Source: Apostichopus japonicus (Eukaryota > Echinodermata > Holothuroidea > Aspidochirotida > Stichopodidae). Taken from it: a stretch of DNA of 64,000 nucleotides. The notes under the pieces were generated by a model. The model was given only the letters and a program-made list of their open reading frames with translations, had not been told where the DNA came from and ran no database searches. This document shows positions 12,401-24,400 of the stretch, in pieces; position 1 is the first letter of the stretch; every line of letters starts with the position of its first letter. A program made the translations under genes and the position numbers. The stretch is taken from NCBI RefSeq assembly GCF_037975245.1, contig NC_092580.1:2392501-2456500 (forward strand), read 5' to 3'.

Positions 12401-15400
12401 AAACCATTTATCTGTTCAACTCTTTCTGATGTCGTGGAAGACCTGTACCTGATGTCACCAGCACGCAAACTCACCAGAACAGCTTTATAAATTAAGTGTA
12501 TTTACTTTACTTTTGGGTGCGCACCTCACTACTGTAAGTTGTTTTATTTAATTCTTTGACTGGGCCCAGATCAGCTATACTGTATATTGTTTGTTATTCA
12601 TAATTATAATTTCTTTTGATCCAATTCAGTTGAGTTTTCTATTTTTTATGTGTCTTGCTCTGTGTTTGGTCCTCACACCAAACCCAGAGTTCTCTGATCA
12701 AGAAAAACATTTATTTTCAGTGGCAAACACCCTTACATAATTGGTAGTACGAGTGGGGTTTCTTAAACTGATCAGAAAGACACAGCCTATAACCAACTGT
12801 AGTGGAACAAATTAAATTTCAGAGATATTTATATATATATATTTTATATTTTATTATTATTGGTCACAATTCTCACCATGAATGATAATATTGCTACCAC
12901 TAGTACTAACACAGGGGGCCAACACGCAATGTCATATATGTTTATGCCAAATGTACATATTCCTACTTTTACGGGTCACCCCAAAAGTGTTAATGACCCC
13001 TCACTTACTGATTGGGTTGCGGCTGTTAAAGCAGCCTATCATGCATTTAATACACCAAACGACCAAAAGGCTGCATTAGCTATCAGGTACTTAGGAGGAG
13101 AGGCTAAAAGGGAGGTTTGCGTTGTAGAGGATGCCGACAGGAACACTTCGGACAAGGTATTCGAGTTACTAGAGCAAATATATGGTGACAAAACCCCTGA
13201 AAATACTCTCATGGCCACATTTTACTCACGGGGTCAGAGAAGTGAGGAGACTATCAGACAATATGGACTTGGTTTGCGGGAATTGCAAAATCGAATAGTC
13301 TCACGATTTCCAAATACAATAGTGAACCCAGACAGGGCCCTAAGAGATCGCTTCGTGGCAGGTATTAGAAACAGTGCCATACAGATGGAACTCCGAAGGG
13401 AGATTCGAAAGAAAAATAGCATGACATTCGAGGAGGTGAAGCAGGAGGGTATTCATCTGGAGGAAGAGTTCCTGGTAGAACCAGCACCAACGATCAACCA
13501 AACTATGGCAGCAACAGTGCAACAAGTTCGTAGGGATGAACCGGTTGATAATCTAGTATCTCTGGAGCGTAAGCTGATGGTATGGCAGCAAAAGATGGAG
13601 GATTCCATTAAAGGCTTACAACAGGAAGTGATTAGGTTGAAGGGGTCTCCAGCAGAAACAAGGGGGTATAGAGGACGACCAGATGACCAGTACTCACCCG
13701 ATGGCCGACCAGTTTGCAGGTATTGCAAGATTGCTGGACATATTGAAAGAGTTTGTAGGAAAAAGATGGCTGCCAGTCAACAAGTAACTTCTCCACCCGC
13801 ACAGCAACATCATTTAAACTAGTGAAGTCCAAGGTTGCGAGCCAGACTGCGGATGACTCTATGTGTAAATTACAAGGCTCAGAAAACAGAACACTGTCAC
13901 CACCCGGCTTAAAGGCAAGACTTGTTGGTGATTACCTGACGATTGACATCATCATTGACGGTGTAAGGACCACCTGTCTTATTGATACTGGTTCACAGGT
14001 TACAACCATCTCAGAGGACTTTTTCACCCGACAACTGACTCGGAGAGATGTTCAAAAAGAACCATTACATTGGTTGAAATTGACAGCAGCCAATGGTTTA
14101 GCCGTTCCATTTCTCGGGGGTGCTGAGATGTCAGTGGAAGTTGCAGGAGTTAACCTAGAGGTCTTTGCATTAATTGTCCAAAATGAACCAATACAGGGGG
14201 TACCATGTCTGTTGGGCATGAATGTGATATCTCAGTGCCAAGAGATATTGTTCCATCATTGCGCTCCACGATTCCTCAGTCATCTTACACCCAATGTCAG
14301 GAATACGTCAGTCCTATTTCAATCTACAACTATGCAGCTAGACCCGCAAGAGTCACAGCCATTGCCCATAGACAGCACTGGAAGGATTGGACGAGTGACC
14401 ATCAGGGGGAATGGTCCCATAACAATAAAGGGCCATGAGGAAATTTTGATTGATGCCTGCTGTAATGAGTTGAAATCTCACAAACGACCTATTCAAGCTT
14501 TGCTGGAGCCGATGCCCTCAGATCGCTATAATTTGCCCCACAACATACTGGTCGCCCGAACACTCGTAATTGTCAATAATAACCGAGTAACTGCCCGTGT
14601 GGTCAATGTAGGTGATCACGACATAACCTTGCCTAAAGGTGCTCCACTGGGTGAATTATTTCAGGTAGAAGTGTTGCCATCGTCAGCAAAAGAAGTTGAA
14701 ATTCAACAAACAGGCCCAAGTACTCTCCAGGTTGGAATCCAACAGCAGCATGTTTCCACTTCAACGGTCATTAACAATTCTGACCAAATAGTACCTGATG
14801 TTGATGTGAACACCAATGACTTGACAAAAGAGCAGACACAGAAGCTGCAAGAATTCCTGTGCTCCCACCAGCAAGTATTTTCACAACATGACAGTGATTA
14901 TGGCTGTACAGACACGATCATGCATACTATTCCCACAGGTGACGAGTTACCCAGCCGAGAACGCTATCGCATGATCCCACCAAAATTATACAAAGAGGTC
15001 AAAGAACAACTCCAAGTCATGTTGGATAAAGGGGTAATCAAGGAGAGTTACAGCCCCTGGGCAGCGCCAATGGTGTTGGTGAAGAAGGGAGATGGGACCA
15101 TAAGAATATGTGTAGACTACAGAAAGTTGAATGATAAGACCAGAAAGGACGCTTTTCCACTACCCAGAATACACGAATCTCTCAATGCACTTAGCAAAGC
15201 TAAATTATTTTCTACACTAGACTTGGCCAGTGGCTTTTGGCAAGTGGAAATGAGCCCAGAGGACCAACCCAAGACGGCATTCACAACACCCATGGGATTA
15301 TACGAGTTCAACAGGATGCCCTTTGGACTCTGTAATGCCCCAGCAACATTCCAGCGGCTGATGCAAGGATGTCTAGGAGACCTCAATTATGAGTCAGTGC

Positions 15401-18400
15401 TTCTCTACATAGACGATATTATTGTGTTTTCTGAAGACTTTGATACGCACCTAAACCGGCTAGGGACAGTATTGAGTCGCCTCCACCAACATGGACTGAA
15501 AGTAAAACCGTCTAAGTGCCATCTGTTAAAATCTTCAGTGCGATACTTGGGCCATGTAGTATCAGCTGATGGTGTTGCTACTGAACCTGATAAGTGCAAG
15601 TCTATCGAGGAATGGCCAACGCCCAATAGTGTTAAAGATGTAAGATGCTTCTTGGGATTGGCTGGATTTTACCGTCGGTTTGTTCAAGATTTTTCAAAGA
15701 TTGCAGCTCCGCTACATGGTCTCACACGAATTCCCAAGAACGAGAATAAACATCCAGTGAAATCTAAATTTGAATGGACTGAAGAGTGTCAAGATGCATT
15801 TATCAAGCTGAAATCGTGTCTGTCATCACCTCCAATTCTAGCCTATGCTGACCACAGTTTGCCATTCCTATTGTATACAGATGCAAGCAATTTGGGTCTT
15901 GGTGCTATACTAAGCCAAGTACAGGGAGAGCAAGAACGAGTCATTGCTTACGCAAGCCGTAGCCTACGAGAGTCGGAGAGAAATGACAGGAATTATAGCG
16001 CATTCAAGCTGGAGTTGCTTGCAGTGACTTGGGCAGTCACCCAGAAATTCAAGGACTATCTGATGGGAGCAGAAGTCACCATCTACACTGACCACAACCC
16101 ATTAGTACATCTACACTCCGCTAATCTTGGAACCATCGAGCAACGGTGGGTTGCAAAACTCTCCTGTTTCAATTACAAGATTAAGTATAAACCTGGTCGA
16201 AATAATGCCAATGCTGACGCACTGTCCCGATATCCACATGTACTTAATAATTCTGGGGACGCCGATGAAGACGAGATGATTGCTTATGCAATGCAGCTGG
16301 AAGCTGCTCAGGGCAGTGAGACATTTCCGGGTTATACAATGGAAGAACTCAGGTTCAAACAACAAGGAGATGTTACAATTAAAGAGGTTGTAGACAGGTT
16401 AAATGAAGGGACCAGACCCGCTGTTCATGGTACGTCAAAATCTTTCAAAGTCCTCTGTAACCAGTGGCAGAAATTGAAGATGAAAAATGGGCTTCTGTTC
16501 CGAACATACAAGGAGAAAAGGGGTGCTAGGTGCCAAGAGCAACTTATTGTTCCAGAGGGCCTCCAAGCTGACATTCTCCTTGCCCTGCATGATAATGCCA
16601 ATCACCCTTCGTCAGAGCGGACACTGGCTTTGCTGAGAAAAAGGTTCTACTGGCCAGGAATGACCTCGGATACTAAGGCATATTGCCAAAGATGTGAAAG
16701 ATGCAGCTTGAGGAGACCACCTGCTCCTAGCACCAGAGCCCCAATGGTACCCATCAAGACATCAGCCCCACTAGAGCTACTTTCAGTCGACTTCCTGAAG
16801 TTAGATGTTTCCTCTGATGGGTATGAGAATGTCCTTGTGATGATAGACCATTTCACTAAGTTGGCTGTGGCAGTGCCTACCAGGGATCAGACAGCAGTAA
16901 CGACAGCAAGGGTACTCTGGCAACAATTCTTCACAAAGTATGGTTGTCCTGCCAGAATCATCTCAGATCAGGGAAGAAATTTTGAATCGATTGTGGTAGC
17001 TGAATTGTGCAAATTGTATGGGATACAGAAGAGCAGAACATCACCATATCATCCTGCCGGAAACGGGGTTTGTGAAAGACTAAATCGTTCACTTATCAAC
17101 ATGGTGCGTTCCCTGCCCGAAGAGAAGAAGAATAAGTGGCCAAGTCTGTTACCAGAAATCACGTATATATACAACAACACGCCACATTCCTCCACTGGTC
17201 ACACACCCTTCTACTTAATGTTTGGTCGGGAAGGCAGGCTTCCAATTGATTTGACCTTTGGACTGAATGACAACCAAACGGAAACTTCCAGCAGTGACTG
17301 GGTTATCAACCATTGGAGACGCCTGCATGATGCACATCAGCTGGCTGAGAGGGAGATGAATAAGGCATCCCAGGTGCAGAAACACAACTTTGACAAGAAA
17401 GCGAAGGCAAAACAGTTGTGTAGGGGCGAACGAGTACTGTTGCAGAGACGAGACTTTAAGGGGCGTCACAAGGTGAAAGACCACTGGTATCCTACCCCCT
17501 ATATTGTTGTAGAACAAATAAACCCAGATATACCGGTGTATAAGGTCAGGCCTGAAAGCGGCAGTGGAGATGAAAAAATTGTACACCGCAATAGGTTGAA
17601 GCCATGTACCATTGACTTTACAACAGATGAAGTAGCGGAACCCACCAATGAACCATTGTCTGCACCAGAGGAAGAGGTCACCCCTCTAATCGCAATCCCC
17701 ATCTTGGAGCCACCAGTTATCCCAGTACCTAATCATACACATGATGAAGAAGTTCTACCTGAACCTGAAGTTATGGGAAATAATGACCAATCGAAACCAA
17801 ACCACGCCCGAACCTCCACTCCTCCTAGGGAATATGATTTGCAGCCTGTTAGGGAATCTAGACGGTTAAGAGGGTTATCCCCATTACAAAATAATGGCGT
17901 AAATACATTGCATTGTGTGTTGACCCCCATTACCATCAAGTCTTCGTGGTTAGAACATGGGTTAAAAGTTGCAAAATCTCAAGATTATTTCATGCATAGT
18001 GTATTAAACTGTATCAGTGATTAATTTGGTATGTTGCTGTACATAGTATTTCATTTCTTTAGTTTGCCTTTGAGTTGTATTATTTCTTTTGTTGCTATTC
18101 CAGTGTTCAGTGAGAGCAGTCTCAAAATGTTTTTGTACTTTAGTTTATTGCTCATTTTGTTGTTGTTGTCAAGTATGCCAACTTTAAGCAGGAGGGAGAT
18201 GTAACATGGTCAGCTCTTACATAAAGTTTTCTTTTGTACTATAGTTTTACTTGTTTATTAGTATTAGTGTACTGTGCAGGGTCACTGTACAGAGGTCTAT
18301 ACATTTGTACAGTATATATGTATGTTGTCTTGTGGTAGTGAAAAGGGGGATTAAAATCTCTCCTTCTGGGTTGCTAAGCAACTATCTTTGTTCTTCCTGG

Positions 18401-21400
18401 AATTTAGCCCTCACAGGAAATGGGGTCTGTGTATATATATTATAGGAACAAAGGGAGTTTTGAGGGTACAGTATAGGGAGTTAGGCAGTTGGCCATAAGT
18501 ATTGGAGTAAGACAGTTGCACAAGAGGAGATATATAGTTTTAATGCTGGATAGTTTGTTTTAAACCTTAATTTACAAATCAAGTTACTGTAGTCCTTATT
18601 ATTTTATGGAAGGAGTCATATTCACCTGACAGTCTGGGACACTATTTACTATAAAGAATATTATTTACTTAGAGGATATAATTTTACCATAAAGGATAGG
18701 CCGGGACACCATTTGTTATAACTGACATTATTTTACCACAAAGGATATACACATTATTTTACTGGAGGATAGCCTGGGACTCTATCGCTTATTAATTAAA
18801 GGACACTATTTCGTTGGGATCAGACATTAAACCATTTATCTGTTCAACTCTTTCTGATGTCGTGGAAGACCTGTACCTGATGTCACCAGCACGCAAACTC
18901 ACCAGAACAGCTTTATAAATTAAGTGTATTTACTTTACTTTTGGGTGCGCACCTCACTACTGTAAGTTGTTTTATTTAATTCTTTGACTGGGCCCAGATC
19001 AGCTATACTGTATATTGTTTGTTATTCATAATTATAATTTCTTTTGATCCAATTCAGTTGAGTTTTCTATTTTTTATGTGTCTTGCTCTGTGTTTGGTCC
19101 TCACACCAAACCCAGAGTTCTCTGATCAAGAAAAACATTTATTTTCAGTGGCAAACACCCTTACACTACGATAAACAGCAGCCAGCACAGATGTTTTTCT
19201 GCTTGAGATAATGTCTTTTAAAACAAAGTGTCCACATTTTGGGCTCCAGAGACTTAAAACTACTTTACCCTCCACAAGAAAAACAATAGACTAAGTACTG
19301 GAATTAATGTACTAACTATGTAATCCATCTCAATTTCCTGCTTATGATATTGTGCTCACAATGCTTTGCACATGTGGACCTCCATCGACCCTAAATGACC
19401 TTTGACTTGCACTAAAAACACTGGACTTCTTGTACTGAATATAAAGCATCCATCTATATGAGATCTCTCTGTATTTTTCCTGCCTGTTTACATGGTTGCA
19501 CATTTTGACCTCTGCTGACCTCCAATGGTCTTTCTCATCAACTAAGAACATGATAACCTAGTGCAGCCTTTGTGGCATATATCCCCATACACTATGTATG
19601 TGGCATATATCCCCATACTATGTATTTGGCATGTATCCTCATACACTATGTATGTGGCATATATCCCCATACACTATGTATGTGGCATATATCCCCATAC
19701 TATGTATTTGGCATGTATCCTCATACACTATGTATGTGGCATATATCCCCATACACTATGTATGTGGAATATATCCCCATACACTATGTATGTGGCATAT
19801 ATCACCATACTATGTATCTGGCATATATCCCCATACACTATGTATGTACTTCATGTTAGTTGCATTTGTTTCATGAGATATTGTTGACAAGCATAGTGCC
19901 ACACACACCGACCTGACTGCATACGTCACTTGCCTAACTAAGGCAAGTAACCAAAAAAGAAATTCCTACACTTAATAGTTTGAACGTTGCAACCACTAAA
20001 ACTGAAATTTGGTCAAGAAATATATGTTGTCATCACATACAATGATGAGCTTAGAATTGAGGAAAGTTACTGTTTTCTATTCAAGGTAACAAATTCTGAT
20101 GGAATTCATTGCTTGAACTAAAAGTGGATGAAACTTCATTCTCTTGATAAAAGTAAAGAAGATATGCTTACGTCTAGCGGGTGCTCCCGTGGATATTAAA
20201 CCCACTCTTCTCCTGGTGGGTTTCTCCTTCAACTGAGTCAAAACATGAGCTGCCCCAGGAAAGTCAGCTAACTTTCTTCGTCGTTTGGCTGAATAAGAAA
20301 AAAATTAAGGGGGATTAAAATCTGTCGAAAAAAGTCATATGTCATTGTTCACTCCTTATGATATCTATGTACATTAATTACATACCTAACATCCAAAACT
20401 TGTATATTTGTGTAAATTTGTGACAATTTTGTGTAAATTGTAACTTTGGGTACGCTCATATATAGATGTTTTGCATGCGAATGCCATTGAATATTTGCCT
20501 AACTTCAATGTTTCTGTTGTGTTAAAGATTAGATTTGAGTGACATATATTTTGAGCTACCTAACCTTCCCCTTAATGGTTGGGTATTGTACCAAAACATT
20601 GTTACAAGTTCAATAAGAGATTACTACAGCTTAAAATCCAACATCGATTCAAGTTACTAACCGACTGTCCAGGAAAGATTTGCTTCTATTGGGGTGGTGG
20701 TGTCATCAATGTCGTTTCCATAGAGACAGAGTCCTGCCTCCAGTCTGAGGCTGTCTCTTGCAGCGAGTCCAGACAATCGTACAGAACCAGCCTTTGAATC
20801 TAACAGTTTACTAACTAAGGAGACAACCTCAGATTCCGGAACAGATATCTACAACGAACAGAATACCAGGAGAATTATTTCCAGTATTCAAATCAAGAGT
20901 GACTGCTTTTCACAATTTGGGGCTCTAATGACCTTGAATAACATTTAACTTGGACTAAACACAGCGAAGGAATCAATGTTCTAATCAATGTGTATATCTG
21001 TATGGAAATCAGTAGATCTGTTCTAGAATCCACCTGGGGATATCATATTGACACATTTTTCATATATATTGGTACTCAAATGACACTACACTTCAACCAA
21101 AAGTTCTACAATGCTGAAATGACAAACATTTTTATTGTGGTTTTGGAGGTAGCACGTTGTTACAAGCCAGCTGTCACATACATTAGCACTCACATGGTAC
21201 ATGAACAAACTTACACATGCCAGTGCAATGGCATACTGTTGTAAAAACCAGAGATGCAAACGCTTCTAAACCTACGAACAAACAACCAGTAAAGCATGTT
21301 GAATGAGATACTTGAGGATACGGATATTTGTGGTACTAGTTCCCTCTAGTACTAGTGGTGCTAACTAGTGGTACTAACTTGTGGTACTAACTAGTGGTAC

Positions 21401-24400
21401 TAACTAGTGGTACTAACTAGTGGTACTAGTTTCCTCTAGTACTAGTGGTACTAACTAGTGGTACTAGTTCCCTACTAACCTCAACACCATCTTCTCCTGT
21501 GTAGCCACATCTGGTGATCCTGCAATTTGGAATTCCAAAAATTGTTGCTTCTGCAGTTGTCATGAAAGTTAACTTACTCATGTCAAAGGAAACACCCTCC
21601 TGGATAACCTTAGCTGCTGCTGGACCTGCAAACACAATGAAACATTTTAAGAGAAATTATGCTTCACTTGATGGTATCTATATTACTACCTTATTCTAGC
21701 ATGATAAATTAATGCTGTTTTACGTCAGGATTACAAACACTATTCAAATTGAAGTAGACAAAATAGTTTCAAATCTGTTATCACTTTCAAATCTTTCATC
21801 AACATTAAACGTCATCCTTCTACAAACTATAGAACACGGTTGTGTCACCCCTACAACTTTAGATTTTAATAAATCTTGTTTAGGTTGTATTTCCCATGTA
21901 TATCTCTGCTGCAGGTTTTGCCTAAATTGAATCTGCCAGATGATCTGTGACATCCCTGACATATTCTTAAGTTTTTCTTTCTTAAAACATCATGTCTAAG
22001 AAGGTCACATTAACAGGTTTTTTGGACCCAAAAAGAATCTCCAAATCCCAGTGTCTCTTCTTGAGGATTAGTGCTTACAAGGGTTATCTCACATGACCTC
22101 AGATGGCATTGCAAATGGCTCTTTAGAGTTTAACAGGACTAAATCCAATAGGTAATTTCCTTTACATGCATGTCTAGCAAATTCTCAATCAACCACTATT
22201 CAGCAATCTTGGAAAACAATTAAATGGAAAATGCATATGGCTGGCTTCCTAAGTCCATTTTGTTAATTAACACACTAGACTGTATAGTATGCATTTACCT
22301 TGCACAGCAATCAATGCTCTGTCTGAAATCGGGACAAAGGTGACATCGTGACCTTTGGCCTTAAATTCAGCTAGACGTTCCTGAGGAAAAAGTAACACAA
22401 GAGTTTTTTCTTATCACAAGAATGCATGTCTCATACAAATTCAAGTTCGCATGAAGTAGAAAACATTCAATTCTAAGCACAGAAAGCTATATTTAATAAG
22501 TATATAAAATGCAAGCCTATGTTGAATGAAAGAGTATAGCACATTTCATTTGAATACGCAAATACAAAAGCTCTAATAAACCTACCATATTGTAAGGTAA
22601 ATGTCTGTAAAAAAGGGAACAGTGTGTTTTACATTGTTAAAATCAGGTTAAACTAGCTTGGGAAAGAATATGAAACAAAATTCTAACAAACATGCTTTAC
22701 ATTGCTATTTACAAGAATCCTCAAAGTATGCAAACTAGATGTTTAGAGTACAACTTATATTAACTACAAATACAGTGGGTGAAATAAACTCTCCAAAATT
22801 AAACTGGTGATTTTACTACAGAAGTCATAGTCATTGTCATATTAAATCTTAAAATCATGATTAGTCCTCAAACTTTGTTCACCTACATTAATATGAGCTT
22901 GGTCTTTTTCTGCACATCCAGCGTTAGACACGATGTACAAGTAATCCTTATCTGTCTTACTGATGATGAGGTCATCAATGATGCCACCATTATCATTCAA
23001 GAGTAGACTCAGACCGCCCATGTTCTCTTTGAATCCCTCTACATCAGCTAAAACAAAAACAAACAACATTTCAGGCTGTGTTAGATGTTTGAACCCGTAA
23101 AAACCTGTTGAATTAATAAGAAAACTATAACGTTTCGTGGTTATCATGCCTAAACATTTTCATAGTGCGGGTATTAAGCCATAAGTGTTAATATACATGA
23201 ACTTGTGCTGACCAAAATGCAGAGGATTATCTATTGACTACTGGGCAACATATAAAGAAAGGTATCAGGAATCAGTTATCATGTTGACGAAGCATCAACC
23301 ATTTACGTCACTGGTAAGGATTTTACAGTATAGAATTGTTATTCCAATTCTTAATGCAAATCCCTTTTGAAATTTGTTATCATAGACTGAGAGCTCTACA
23401 AGAGATTGTTTACCAGCAAAGAGGGAAATATTTTGACAATGTACAAGTCATCTGGTATAAATCACAAAACAAATTGTCAACTGGAGACCAATTGAGATAA
23501 CCTTTTGACCCCTTGAGCCAAGTTTTCCACCATTTGAAATAGTCTGTTGACCCCTTGACGCGCCTGAGTGCGCTTAAAGCAATACTACATATCCTCATTC
23601 CTTGAACTTTCCTGGATGACTCTGTGTTCTCTTAAAGCCTAATTTAAGAGCCTTTTCACAAAACTTCACTGAACTGAGTTTGACCCAGGTATGTTCACCA
23701 AGAGCAATATTGGAAAATTGACAGATTTATTGTAGCATAAATTTTAGAGTTATCATGTTTAAAAGGTTTCAGACTTTGACACCTGTTGACCTGTTTTGAC
23801 CTCTATCAATTTCAATCATGGGGTATTATGATATGCATAAGGAGGAACATGGTTGTAACAGGGTCCTGTTACAGTTGTTAGTGCACAACTAGATAGCTTA
23901 CAACACGCGTTACTAATGGTTCGCAAGTTTAAACTTGATGTTGAAGTTTACAAACAAATTTTGTCCAAGTTGTGCATGACTGTAAATGATTGCACAATGT
24001 AATCAGCGTACAATTTCGGAATATATTATTAAACTTACCAACTGTTAAAGATTCTATAAATTTCACTCTGTCTTTGCCATACATCTTGCTCTGTAACATA
24101 TGTGAAACATCAAAGATGGCTGCATGCTCTCTGCACTGTCTGTGTTCCTTGAGAACACCAGTCTCATATTGAACTGGCATAGACCAGCCAGCAAAGGGTA
24201 CCATCTTGGCTCCATGTTCAACATGAAAGTCATATAGAAGTGTTTTCCTCAATGGAGCCTGTCAAAATAACAAACGTTTAAGTTAATATCGAAAGAAGAC
24301 CTAGTTGAAAGCCTTGTGCCAGTATATAGCTTAGAATGCAAAGTATAATAATATATGTAATCATTTTATGGATGATATATTGCACCTACAGTCTCTTTAT

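Larger units (their letters stand above)
11772..19165 (+). mobile_element. complete Ty3/gypsy LTR retrotransposon
   Basis: A 7394-bp element: 5' LTR, leader, gag, pol (PR-RT-RNase H-IN), polypurine tract, 3' LTR, flanked by a 4-bp target duplication. RNase H precedes integrase, the Ty3/gypsy order. Both LTRs are 966 bp and I found no difference when reading them side by side. Both open frames are intact. There is no env frame and no chromodomain between IN and the 3' LTR. It sits in the last intron of AMT, transcribed opposite to it. Intact frames plus matching LTRs indicate a very recent insertion that may still be mobile. Confidence 0.95.

Noticed and set aside
13822-13824. GTG as the start codon of pol
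   Set aside because: Eukaryotic translation is not expected to start here; the in-register slippery site explains pol expression.
19561-19887. Three overlapping open frames across the minisatellite
   Set aside because: The repeat happens to lack stops in all three frames; the peptides are pure repeat products.
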